Part shown: positions 8,343-16,796 of the stretch, piece after piece
How the letters are laid out: each line of letters opens with the position of its first letter
Numbering within the stretch: the stretch's first letter is position 1
Assembly (NCBI RefSeq): GCF_015355765.1
Contig: NZ_JACWNA010000003.1
Location: 1 to 64,000, forward strand
Length of the DNA stretch: 64,000 nucleotides
Reading direction: 5' to 3'
Origin: Actinomyces haliotis
Lineage (GTDB): Bacteria > Actinomycetota > Actinomycetes > Actinomycetales > Actinomycetaceae
The notes under the pieces: generated by a model
Database searches by the model: none
The model's input: only the letters and a program-made list of their open reading frames with translations
What the model was told of the DNA's origin: nothing
Translations under genes and position numbers: made by a program

Positions 8343-11300
8343 TCACTCACCCGCGGGATCCTCCGCGGCAGGAGCGGCCTCATCAGTCACAGGCGCCTCT
8401 GAGGCCTCGTCGGAGGGCTCGGACGGCCCGGAGCCGGCGTCGTCCTTCTCCCCCGCCTCGGAGTCCGCCTGGGCGACCGCGTCAGCCTCAGGGTCCGCCA
8501 CGCCCTCGGCGGACTCGGGCCGCACGGGATCGTCGGCCACCTGCTCGACCTGCTCCTTGTGGGCCTGCTCAGCGGCGGCGGCGATCTGGGCCAGGGAGCG
8601 GCGCACGGCCTCGCGGGTCGCGTCGTCCTGCTCATCGACCGAGACCTCGGCGCTCTCCTTGTCCGCGGCCTCTGAGCCCTTGCCGCCCTTTCCGCCCTTG
8701 CGGGACCCGGATCGCTCCTGGCCGGACTGGCCGCCCTTGCCGCGCCCGCGACCACGGCCGGAGCCTGATCCGCGCGAGGCGGAGGCCGACATGTCGACCT
8801 GCTGGTTCTCCACGGGGTTCTCGTGGACGATGAACCCGCGGCCGCCGCACTCCTCGCACTGCGTGGAGAAGGCCTCCACGAGGCCCTGCCCGACGCGCTT
8901 GCGGGTCATCTGGACCAGGCCGAGGCTCGTGACCTCGGTGACCTGGTGCCGGGTGCGGTCACGGCCGAGGCACTCGACCAGACGGCGCAGGACGAGGTCG
9001 CGGTTCGACTCGAGGACCATGTCGACGAAGTCGATGACGACCATGCCGCCGATGTCGCGCAGGCGCAGCTGCCGGACGATCTCCTCAGCCGCCTCGATGT
9101 TGTTGCGGGTGACGGTCTCCTCGAGCGTGCCGCCGGCGCCGGTGAAGCGGCCGGTGTTGACGTCGATGACGGTCATGGCCTCGGTGCGGTCGATGATGAG
9201 CGTGCCGCCGCTGGGCAGCCAGACCTTGCGGTCGAAGCCCTTGGCGAGCTGCTCGTCGACCCGGCGGGCGGTGAAGACGTCCTCAGCGCTCACCCAGTGC
9301 TCGAGGCGCTCGGCCAGGTCGGGGCTCACGTCGGTGACGTACTGGCTGATCGTCTTCCAGGCGTCGGGCCCCTGGACGATGAGCTTGCGGAAGTCCTCGT
9401 TGAAGACGTCGCGGACGACGCGCACGGCGAGCTCGGGCTCGCCCTTGAGGAGGACCGGCGCCTTGCCGGAGCCCTTGAGCACGGAGCTCGCCTTCTTGTC
9501 GATCGACTCCCACTGCTTGGCGAGCCGGTCGACGTCGGACTTGAGCTGCTCCTCGGTGGCGCCCTCGGCGGCGGTGCGCACGATGACGCCGGCGTCGTCG
9601 GGCACGATCCGCTTGAGGATCTTCTTGAGGCGGGTGCGCTCGGTGTCGGGCAGCTTGCGGGAGATGCCCGTCATGGAGCCGCCCGGGACGAGGACGAGGT
9701 AGCGGCCGGCGAGCGTGATCTGGCTCGTGAGACGCGCACCCTTGTGACCGATCGGGTCCTTGGTGACCTGGACGAGGACGGTGTCACCGCTCTTGAGGGC
9801 GTCCTCGATGCGGCGAGGCTTGCCCTCCATGCCGGCGGCGTCCCAGTTGACCTCACCGGCGTAGAGGACGGCGTTGCGCCCCTTGCCGAGGTCGACGAAG
9901 GCGGCCTCCATCGAGGGCAGGACGTTCTGGACGCGCCCGACGTAGACATTGCCGACCAGGGAGGTCTGGGTGTGGCGGGCGACGTAGTGCTCGACGAGCA
10001 GCCCGTCCTCGAGGACGGCGATCTGGTTGAGGCCGTCCTGCTCGCGCACGATCATCTCGCGGTCGACGCTCTCGCGGCGGGCGAGGAACTCGGCCTCGGT
10101 GACGATCGGGCGACGGCGACCGGCGGCGCGACCCTCACGACGACGCTGGCGCTTGGCCTCGAGACGGGTCGAGCCCTTGAGTGCAGTGACCTCGTCGCGG
10201 ACGTCGCGGCCCTCGCGGCCCGAGTCGGACCGGGAGCGCGAGCGACGACGGCGCCGGCGCGAGGAGCTCGAGGAGCCGCCCTGGTCGCCGGAGTCCTCAG
10301 AGGCGTCGGCACCGTCGTCCGAGGCGTCGGAGTCGGAGTCGGAACCGGCGGAGTCGTCGGAGTCGGCAGAGGACTCGTCCGAGGGGCGGTCGTCGCCGCG
10401 CGAGCGGGAGCGCCGACCACGGCCGCCGCGGCGGCGCTTGCGGCGGCCGGAGCCGCTCTCCTGGGCGTCGTCGGCGCCGTCCGCGTCAGACTCCTCAGAG
10501 GCCTCGTCGTCCTCGTCATCCGCGGAGGCGTTCTCAGCTGGCTCCTCCTGCGCCTCGGCCGAGCCGCCGGAGCGCGGCTTGCGCCGACGGCGGCCGCGTC
10601 CCTTGGACGAGCCCTCCCCCTCGGAGCTCCCCTCGGCCTCCTCGGCGTCATCCGCGGCAGTGGTCTCCGCAGCCTCCTCGACGTGCTCGGGCGCGGCGGC
10701 CTCAGCCGTGGCCTTCCGGCGACGGCGGCCGCGCGACCTGGGCTCCGTCTCCTCGTCATCCGTCTCGGTCGCGTTCTCACGCGCGGTCGACACTTTCTCG
10801 CCAGACGTCTTGCGCGAGGATCGGCGCGCACGCTTCGATGCAGTCTCGTCCTTCTCGTCCTCCTGGCCGGCACCGGCCCCGAAGGAGGACTGGACAGCCG
10901 CGGGCGCAGCCTTCGGGCTGCCGCTGGCGGCGGTGACGCGGCGCCGTCGCCGCGCGCGAGCCGGGTCGGGCGCCTGGAACAGAAGCGAGGCGGCCGGGAG
11001 GACGGGCCCGTCCTCATCAGCCGTGTCAGGCTCGTCGTCGACCCCGCCGTCGACGCCCACCTCCTCCGCGTCCTCGTCGTCGACGGATGCGGCGTCCGCC
11101 GCCTCAGGGCTCTCGGCGTACGCGGTGGCGTCGACGGCGCTGCCACCGTCGGCGTTACCGTCGTTGGGAGCCTCCGCCTGAGTCACCTCGGCGGCGGCCA
11201 GGACGGGGTGCGCCTCAGCGGGCGCAGCCGTCTGCGGCGCGGCCTGTGCGGCCGTCGCGCGACGGCGACGCTTGGGGCGGCCAGGAGCGGTCGGCTCGGG

Positions 11301-11555
11301 CTCCACCTGGACGGCGGCCCCGCTCTCGTTCGCGGAGGTCTCCCCGACCTGCGCCGGAGTGAGTTCGGCGGCCGGAGCCTCTGGAGCCTTCTCCGGTGCG
11401 GACTGGCTCGCGGTCGCCTTGCGGCGGCGGCTCCGGGGCCGCCCCTCGGTCTGCTGCCCGGGGCCGCCCGGCTCGGCAGCAGGCCCGGACGCCTCCCCAG
11501 CAGGTGAGACCTGCTCGTTCTCAGGCGTGTTGTCGGTCGTCGTGTCGTTCGTCAT
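8343..11555 (-). CDS. rne: Ribonuclease E/G with long charged N-terminal extension
   Basis: 1070 aa endoribonuclease for rRNA processing and mRNA decay. Residues 1 to about 490 are low-complexity, alternating acidic/Ala-rich and Arg/Lys-rich stretches (RRRRRRSRSRSDSGREGRD-like), probably disordered and RNA or protein binding. The S1 domain lies at about 510-600 (GNVYVGRVQNVLPSMEAAFVDLG). The catalytic DNase-I-like domain contains TVIDVNTGRF (about 795) and GGMVVIDFVDM (about 840), which supply the two metal-binding Asp. The Zn-link CEECGGRG lies at about 900. An acidic C-terminal tail follows. The extension-first layout is usual in actinobacteria. The ATG at 11555 begins MTNDTTTDN; an 87-codon upstream extension is arginine-rich and unlikely to be translated. 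Confidence 0.93.
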   Translation of the reverse strand: MTNDTTTDNTPENEQVSPAGEASGPAAEPGGPGQQTEGRPRSRRRKATASQSAPEKAPEAPAAELTPAQVGETSANESGAAVQVEPEPTAPGRPKRRRRATAAQAAPQTAAPAEAHPVLAAAEVTQAEAPNDGNADGGSAVDATAYAESPEAADAASVDDEDAEEVGVDGGVDDEPDTADEDGPVLPAASLLFQAPDPARARRRRRVTAASGSPKAAPAAVQSSFGAGAGQEDEKDETASKRARRSSRKTSGEKVSTARENATETDDEETEPRSRGRRRRKATAEAAAPEHVEEAAETTAADDAEEAEGSSEGEGSSKGRGRRRRKPRSGGSAEAQEEPAENASADDEDDEASEESDADGADDAQESGSGRRKRRRGGRGRRSRSRGDDRPSDESSADSDDSAGSDSDSDASDDGADASEDSGDQGGSSSSSRRRRRRSRSRSDSGREGRDVRDEVTALKGSTRLEAKRQRRREGRAAGRRRPIVTEAEFLARRESVDREMIVREQDGLNQIAVLEDGLLVEHYVARHTQTSLVGNVYVGRVQNVLPSMEAAFVDLGKGRNAVLYAGEVNWDAAGMEGKPRRIEDALKSGDTVLVQVTKDPIGHKGARLTSQITLAGRYLVLVPGGSMTGISRKLPDTERTRLKKILKRIVPDDAGVIVRTAAEGATEEQLKSDVDRLAKQWESIDKKASSVLKGSGKAPVLLKGEPELAVRVVRDVFNEDFRKLIVQGPDAWKTISQYVTDVSPDLAERLEHWVSAEDVFTARRVDEQLAKGFDRKVWLPSGGTLIIDRTEAMTVIDVNTGRFTGAGGTLEETVTRNNIEAAEEIVRQLRLRDIGGMVVIDFVDMVLESNRDLVLRRLVECLGRDRTRHQVTEVTSLGLVQMTRKRVGQGLVEAFSTQCEECGGRGFIVHENPVENQQVDMSASASRGSGSGRGRGRGKGGQSGQERSGSRKGGKGGKGSEAADKESAEVSVDEQDDATREAVRRSLAQIAAAAEQAHKEQVEQVADDPVRPESAEGVADPEADAVAQADSEAGEKDDAGSGPSEPSDEASEAPVTDEAAPAAEDPAGE

Positions 11556-12064
11556 GGTGCGTCGCACTCTCCGAGCGCCCTGCCACCGCCGTACCCGCGG
11601 CGCGTTGGGCGCGCTCTCGCTCCCCGCGCAGCGGGAAGCAGGAAAAGTCTGTGTGTGCGCCTGAGGGCGCCGGCCCCGGCGGCCTGACTCACGAGGCGGG
11701 ACCGCGGCGACGCTCGTCACGGAGACGGCGGCGCAAGTTCCCGGACGGGTCGGCGTCGGAGTTCGGACACCGAGTGCCGGTACGAGGCGCTCGGGGCCGG
11801 GACGAGTATCCCACACGGGGATCGGACCTCGCCGCTCGCGGGCTCGTCGGCGGGTCTCATCTCGCCAGGGGCGTACGGGACTGAAGTCCTAGTTGAGGGC
11901 CTGCACGACCACTGAGTCGACGCTCACACCCGCGAATTCACCCGTCGCCGGAGGTTCTTACAGGGCGTCGCTTTACCTGCACGAATAGACTCCGCGTATC
12001 CCTCCGCGAGCACCCTCGCGGAAGTTCCTATGATTCTCATCATTCCTTTCGAAAGGTGGCGCTG
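11556..12064. other. 509-bp intergenic region between rne and cydA (promoters and a small palindrome)
   Basis: No credible gene was seen here. It must hold divergent promoters for rne and cydAB. On the cydA side, TAGACT at 11986-11991 and TATGAT at 12029-12034 are candidate -10 boxes. ATGAT-TCTC-ATCAT at 12030-12043 is a perfect inverted repeat overlapping the second box and could be an operator. GAAAGG at 12050-12055 is the cydA ribosome binding site. No RNA gene was recognised. Confidence 0.5.
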
Positions 12065-13573
12065 ATGGTCATCGCACCGATGGCGCTGGACTCCCTCGAC
12101 CTTGCTCGGTGGCAGTTCGGCATCACGACCGTCTACCACTTCATCCTGGTCCCGCTGACGATCGGTCTCGCACCCCTCGTCGCCCTGATGGAGACGAACT
12201 ACAACCGCACCGGCAACGAGCAGTGGAAGGTCGCGACGAAGTTCTTCGGCAAGATCCTCCTCATCAACTTCGCGCTCGGCGTCGCGACCGGCATCGTGCA
12301 GGAGTTCCAGTTCGGCATGAACTGGTCCGAGTACTCACGCTTCGTCGGCAACATCTTCGGCGCCCCCCTCGCCTTCGAGGCCCTCCTCGCCTTCTTCATG
12401 GAGTCCACCTTCCTGGGCCTGTGGATCTTCGGCTGGGACCGTCTGTCCGCCAAGATGCACAACGCCTGCATGTGGCTCGTCGCGATCGGCACCCAGTTCT
12501 CCGCGCTGTTCATCCTCGCGGCCAACTCCTGGATGCAGCACCCGGTCGGCGCCGTCCTCAACGAGACCACCGGCCGCGCCGAGCTCGACGGCGTCTCGGG
12601 CTTCCTCGCCGTGCTGTCCAACTCGCTCCTGTGGACGACCTTCTTCCACACCATCTTCTCCTCGCTGCTCACCGCGGGCGCCGTCATCGTCGGCGTCTCC
12701 GTGTGGTGGATGGTCAAGGCCTCCGACGCCGGCCAGCACTTCGAGGCGCGCGAGCTGTGGCGCCGCCTCGCCAAGTTCGGCGCCGTCACCATGATCATCG
12801 GCGGCCTCGTCGTCGCCGGCTCCGGCCACATCATGGGCCAGATCATGACCCGCGAGCAGCCCGGCAAGATGGCCGCCGCCGAGGCCCTGTGCGACTCCGA
12901 GTCCGGCGCGGGCTTCACCGCGATGGCCTTCGGCGACTGCGACTCCGGCGTCACCAAGGTCATCACCGTCCCGAAGGTCTACTCCTTCATGGCGAAGAAC
13001 GACCCCAACGCCGAGGTCATGGGCGTGCACCAGGCCCAGCAGATGTACGCGGACCGCTACGGCTCGCTCGTCGGCGCGGACAACACCTTCACCCCGAACG
13101 TCATGGTGACCTTCTGGTCCTTCCGCCTCATGATCGGTCTGGGCATGCTCTCGCTCCTGCTCGGACTCGTCGTGCTGTTGGCCATCCGCAAGGACAAGGT
13201 CCTCACCGCCCGCGGCTGGCGCGGCTGGGCGATCGGCACCATGTGGCTGCCCTTCATCGGCATCTCCTTCGGCTGGATCTTCACGGAGATGGGCCGTCAG
13301 CCCTTCATCGTCGCCCCGAACCTCTCCGACCCCGTCTCGCAGGTGCTCATGCTCACCTCCGACGGCGTCTCCACCGTCGTCGCCTCCGGCACCGTCCTGG
13401 CCTCGATGGTCATCTTCACGCTCCTGTACGCCGCCCTCGGCGTCGTCTGGTTCGTCCTGGAGCGCCGCTACATCCGTGAGGGCGTCCGCACGCAGACCGC
13501 CGAGACCGTGGCCGCCAAGAAGCGCGCCAAGGTCGAGGGCACTGAAGCGCCGGTCCTCTCCTTCCAGTACTGA
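12065..13573 (+). CDS. cydA: Cytochrome bd ubiquinol/menaquinol oxidase subunit I
   Basis: 502 aa integral membrane subunit carrying haems b558, b595 and d. It oxidises quinol and reduces oxygen to water with high affinity. The N-terminal block LARWQFGITTVYHFILVPLTIGL includes His25, equivalent to the haem ligand His19 of the E. coli protein. About nine hydrophobic segments follow, with GRQP(FIVAPNL) near the C-terminal third. The periplasmic Q-loop looks of the short type. The ATG at 12065 follows GAAAGG with nine-base spacing; an in-frame GTG at 12056 abuts the ribosome binding site and is less likely. It forms an operon with cydB (20-bp gap). Confidence 0.97.
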   Translation: MVIAPMALDSLDLARWQFGITTVYHFILVPLTIGLAPLVALMETNYNRTGNEQWKVATKFFGKILLINFALGVATGIVQEFQFGMNWSEYSRFVGNIFGAPLAFEALLAFFMESTFLGLWIFGWDRLSAKMHNACMWLVAIGTQFSALFILAANSWMQHPVGAVLNETTGRAELDGVSGFLAVLSNSLLWTTFFHTIFSSLLTAGAVIVGVSVWWMVKASDAGQHFEARELWRRLAKFGAVTMIIGGLVVAGSGHIMGQIMTREQPGKMAAAEALCDSESGAGFTAMAFGDCDSGVTKVITVPKVYSFMAKNDPNAEVMGVHQAQQMYADRYGSLVGADNTFTPNVMVTFWSFRLMIGLGMLSLLLGLVVLLAIRKDKVLTARGWRGWAIGTMWLPFIGISFGWIFTEMGRQPFIVAPNLSDPVSQVLMLTSDGVSTVVASGTVLASMVIFTLLYAALGVVWFVLERRYIREGVRTQTAETVAAKKRAKVEGTEAPVLSFQY

Positions 13574-13593
13574 GTCGGAAGAAGGAACACACC

Positions 13594-14727
13594 ATGACTC
13601 TCTCCATCCTCTGGCTCATCCTCATCGCGGTCCTGTGGACCGGCTACCTCACCCTCGAGGGCTTCGACTTCGGCGTCGGCATGCTCCTCCACGTCCTCGG
13701 CAAGGACGAGCGCGACCGCCGCTCGATGATGCAGGCCATCGGCCCGCACTGGGACGGCAACGAGGTCTGGCTCCTCACCGCTGGAGGCGCCACCTTCGCC
13801 GCCTTCCCCGAGTGGTACGGCACCCTCTTCTCCGGCGCCTACGTCGCCCTCTTCCTCATCCTCCTGTGCCTCATCGTGCGCGTGTGCGCCATCGAGTGGC
13901 GCAGCAAGATCAACGACCAGGCCTGGCGCGACCGCTGGGACTGGATCCACACCGTCGTCGCCTGGATCCCCTCCATCGTGTGGGGCGTCGCCTTCGCGAA
14001 CATGGTCCAGGGCATGAAGATCGAGGTCGTCATGACCAAGACCGGTGAGGTCGTCCCGGCCTCCCAGGTCGCGTCCGACTCCCTCATGGCCGGCGCCTCG
14101 AACCAGCTCACCGGCGGGTTCTGGAGCCTCCTGACCCCCTTCACGATCGTGGGCGGCATCGTCACCTGCACGCTGTTCCTCACGCACGGCGCGCTCTTCA
14201 TCGCCCTCAAGACCGAGGGCGATCTCCACGAGCGAGCCCTGGGCTTCGCCAAGAAGTCCGGCATCGTCTCCACGGCCGTCACCGCCGTGTGGGCCCTGTG
14301 GGCACAGCTCGCCTACTCCCCCAACGGCCTGTCCTGGCTGCCCCTCGTCATCACGGCCGTCGCGCTCATCGCCTCCCTGGCCGTGACCTACCAGGACCGC
14401 GAGGGACTCGCCTTCGGGCTCCACTTCGCGGGCATCGCGGGCGCCGTCGCCTTCATCTTCTCGACGATGGCCCCCGACGTCATGCGCTCCTCCATCGACC
14501 CGGCCTACTCGCTCACCTACGAGCAGGCGGCCTCGACGGACACGACGCTTATCATCATGACCGTCGCCGCGATCATCTTCGTCCCCGTCGTGCTCTTCTA
14601 CACGATCTGGGGCTACAAGGTCTTCGCCCGCCGCATCAACCCCGCCAAGGTCAACCCCGCCGAGGGCGGTCTCGACCCGAGGCGTGTTCGCGACTCGGCC
14701 CAGCCCGAGGCCGCGATCGGCTACTGA
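13594..14727 (+). CDS. cydB: Cytochrome bd oxidase subunit II
   Basis: 377 aa with about eight transmembrane helices. It partners CydA and stabilises the haem-bearing subunit. Family blocks: LTLEGFDFGVGML near the N-terminus, IGPHWDGNEVWLLTAGGATFAAFPEWYGTLFSG, and EWRSK..D..WR. AAGAAGGAACACACC precedes the ATG (GAAGGA ribosome binding site). A strong hairpin follows the gene, so cydAB and cydDC are probably separate transcripts. Confidence 0.97.
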   Translation: MTLSILWLILIAVLWTGYLTLEGFDFGVGMLLHVLGKDERDRRSMMQAIGPHWDGNEVWLLTAGGATFAAFPEWYGTLFSGAYVALFLILLCLIVRVCAIEWRSKINDQAWRDRWDWIHTVVAWIPSIVWGVAFANMVQGMKIEVVMTKTGEVVPASQVASDSLMAGASNQLTGGFWSLLTPFTIVGGIVTCTLFLTHGALFIALKTEGDLHERALGFAKKSGIVSTAVTAVWALWAQLAYSPNGLSWLPLVITAVALIASLAVTYQDREGLAFGLHFAGIAGAVAFIFSTMAPDVMRSSIDPAYSLTYEQAASTDTTLIIMTVAAIIFVPVVLFYTIWGYKVFARRINPAKVNPAEGGLDPRRVRDSAQPEAAIGY

Positions 14728-14772
14728 CGCCTCGAGGGCGCCCCACGAGGACGCCTCTCGTCAGGACCTGCT

Positions 14773-14808
14773 GAGGGCCCGTCCCGCCGACCGGTGGGAC
14801 GGGCCCTC
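14773..14808. terminator. Hairpin terminator after cydB
   Basis: Thirteen-base arms GAGGGCCCGTCCC / GGGACGGGCCCTC with a ten-base loop, 46 bp after cydB. The segment GCCCGTCCCGCCGACCGG occurs twice in tandem (14777-14794 and 14809-14826), as if part of the stem had been duplicated. No T-tract. Confidence 0.6.
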
Positions 14809-14963
14809 GCCCGTCCCGCCGACCGGCGCAGGAGCTCTCGTGGCACGGCGACGCCGAGCGCGGGACGCCCTCTGCCGTCGGCGCTGTCCGCCCACCGGAG
14901 CCAACCGGGAGAAATGAGGCGCGAGGCACGTCGTCGCTGGCGGGAACGCGGTTCGGGCGCGCA

Positions 14964-14969
14964 TATCCT
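14964..14969 (+). promoter_or_regulatory. -10 element for leaderless cydD
   Basis: TATCCT, six bases (GACGAG) before the GTG at 14976. This supports an own promoter for cydDC plus the histidine kinase. Confidence 0.5.
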
Positions 14970-14975
14970 GACGAG

Positions 14976-16796
14976 GTGAAGCCACTCGATCCCCGGCTGA
15001 TGCGCCACGCGCGCGCGGCCAGGCGCTACATCATCATCACGGCCGTCACGGGGACGCTGACCGCCCTGCTCGTCATCGCGCAGGCCTTCCTCATCTCGCG
15101 CTCCGTCTCTCCGGTCGTCGGCCGCACCGCCACCTGGACGACGGTCCGTCCGCTCGTCATCGCGCTCGCCGCCGTCGTGCTCGGACGAGTCGTCGTGCTC
15201 TACGTCCAGGAGGCCCTCGCGCACCGGGCCGCCATCGAGACCACCACCGACCTTCGCAAGCAGGTCCTCTCCCACGCCGCTTCCCTCGGCCCCCGCTGGC
15301 AGGCCGTGCACGGCGCCGACACCGCCACCCTGCTGACCCGAGGCCTCGACGACTTCGAGCCCTACTTCACGCGCTACCTGCCACAGCTTCTGCTCGCCGC
15401 CACGGTCACGCCGCTCACGGGCCTCGTCATGCTCACCCAGGACGTCCCCTCCACGATCGCCGTGGCCTGCACCATCCCCCTCATCCCGATCTTCATGATC
15501 TTCATCGGGCGCCTCACCCAGCGGCACTCCGCCGACCGCCTCGTCGCCATGGAGAAGCTCGGCGGGCAGGTCCTCGACCTCCTCGCCGGCCTGCCCACCC
15601 TCCAGGCCCTCGGACGCGAGGCGGGCCCCGCCCGGCGCGTCAAGGAGCTCGGCCGGGCCTACAACCGGACCACGATGTCCACCCTGCGCGTCGCCTTCCT
15701 CTCCGGGGCCGTCCTGGAGTTCATCACCACCCTGTCGGTCGCGATCATCGCCGTCGAGATCGGCTTCCGACTCATCTTCGGGAAGATGGGGCTTGAGACG
15801 GGCCTCTTCGTCCTCATGATCGCTCCCGAGGTCTACGCGCCCCTGCGTCAGGTCGGCTTCCAGTTCCACGCCTCCGCCAACGGCGTCGCCGCCGCCAACG
15901 CCGTCTTCGAGGTCCTCGAGACCCCGCTGCCCGAGCACGGTAGCTCCCCCGCACCCGACCTGTCCCGCTCGACGATCCGCGTCGAGGAGCTCTCCGTCGC
16001 CGCCCGCGGCGCGTGGGCGCCGCACGCGCTCACCGCGGAGATCCGCCCCGGCCGCCTCGTCGCCCTCACGGGCGCCTCGGGCGCCGGCAAGACGACGACG
16101 ACCCAGGTCCTGCTCGGTCTCCTGCCCGCAGAGCACGGCCGCGTGCTCGTCGTCCCCGAGGACGGCGAGCCCGTCGACCTCGCGACCCTCACCGCCGAGT
16201 CGTGGTGGGAACAGATCTCCTGGGTTCCCCAGCGCCCCGTCCTCGTCCCCGGCACGGCCCTGAGCAACGTCCTCGGGGAGGACGCCGCCCAGGAGCCCGG
16301 CGCCGCCTTCTCCCCCGCCCTCGCCGCCGCCGCGAGGGCCACCGGCTTCGACGAGGTCCTCGCGGTCCTCCCCGCCGGCTGGGACACGCCCGTCGGTCAG
16401 GGCGGCGTCGGCCTCTCCGTCGGCCAGCGCCAGCGCCTCGCCCTCACACGGGCCCTCGTCGCCACCACGCCGCTCATCGTCCTCGACGAGCCCACCGCCC
16501 ACCTCGACGCGGCCAGCGAGACCCACGTCCTCGACGGCGTCGCCGCGCTGCGCGAGGCCGGACGCACCGTCCTCGTCATCGCCCACCGGGCCTCCCTCAT
16601 CGCGATGGCCGACGACGTCGTCACCGTCACCTCGGCGCCCGCCCCGGAGCTCCTGCCGACCGACGCGGACGGCGAGGACGCCCCGGCCCTGGCGGCCGCA
16701 GCCGCAGGGGTCCCGAGCGAGCCCCCGCTGCTCGACGAGCCCCCCACCGATGCTCCCGCGGCCACCGACGCGACCGACGAGGAGGCCGCCCAGTGA
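14976..16796 (+). CDS. cydD: Thiol reductant ABC exporter, CydD subunit
   Basis: 606 aa half-transporter: six-helix membrane domain (about 1-310) and ABC ATPase (about 330-560). Walker A is GASGAGKTTTTQ, the signature is LSVGQRQRLAL, Walker B is PLIVLDEPTAHLD, and the switch His is in VIAHR. With CydC it exports glutathione or cysteine and is needed for bd oxidase assembly. The C-terminal about 45 residues are Ala/Pro/Glu-rich. The GTG start at 14976 sits 6 nt behind a TATCCT -10. The stop overlaps the cydC start (GTGA). Confidence 0.93.
   Translation: MKPLDPRLMRHARAARRYIIITAVTGTLTALLVIAQAFLISRSVSPVVGRTATWTTVRPLVIALAAVVLGRVVVLYVQEALAHRAAIETTTDLRKQVLSHAASLGPRWQAVHGADTATLLTRGLDDFEPYFTRYLPQLLLAATVTPLTGLVMLTQDVPSTIAVACTIPLIPIFMIFIGRLTQRHSADRLVAMEKLGGQVLDLLAGLPTLQALGREAGPARRVKELGRAYNRTTMSTLRVAFLSGAVLEFITTLSVAIIAVEIGFRLIFGKMGLETGLFVLMIAPEVYAPLRQVGFQFHASANGVAAANAVFEVLETPLPEHGSSPAPDLSRSTIRVEELSVAARGAWAPHALTAEIRPGRLVALTGASGAGKTTTTQVLLGLLPAEHGRVLVVPEDGEPVDLATLTAESWWEQISWVPQRPVLVPGTALSNVLGEDAAQEPGAAFSPALAAAARATGFDEVLAVLPAGWDTPVGQGGVGLSVGQRQRLALTRALVATTPLIVLDEPTAHLDAASETHVLDGVAALREAGRTVLVIAHRASLIAMADDVVTVTSAPAPELLPTDADGEDAPALAAAAAGVPSEPPLLDEPPTDAPAATDATDEEAAQ

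Noticed and set aside
8823-11507. 894-codon plus-strand ORF opposite rne
   Set aside because: Shadow of the RNase E frame; low-complexity Ala/Gly/Leu/Arg with no ribosome binding site or domain.
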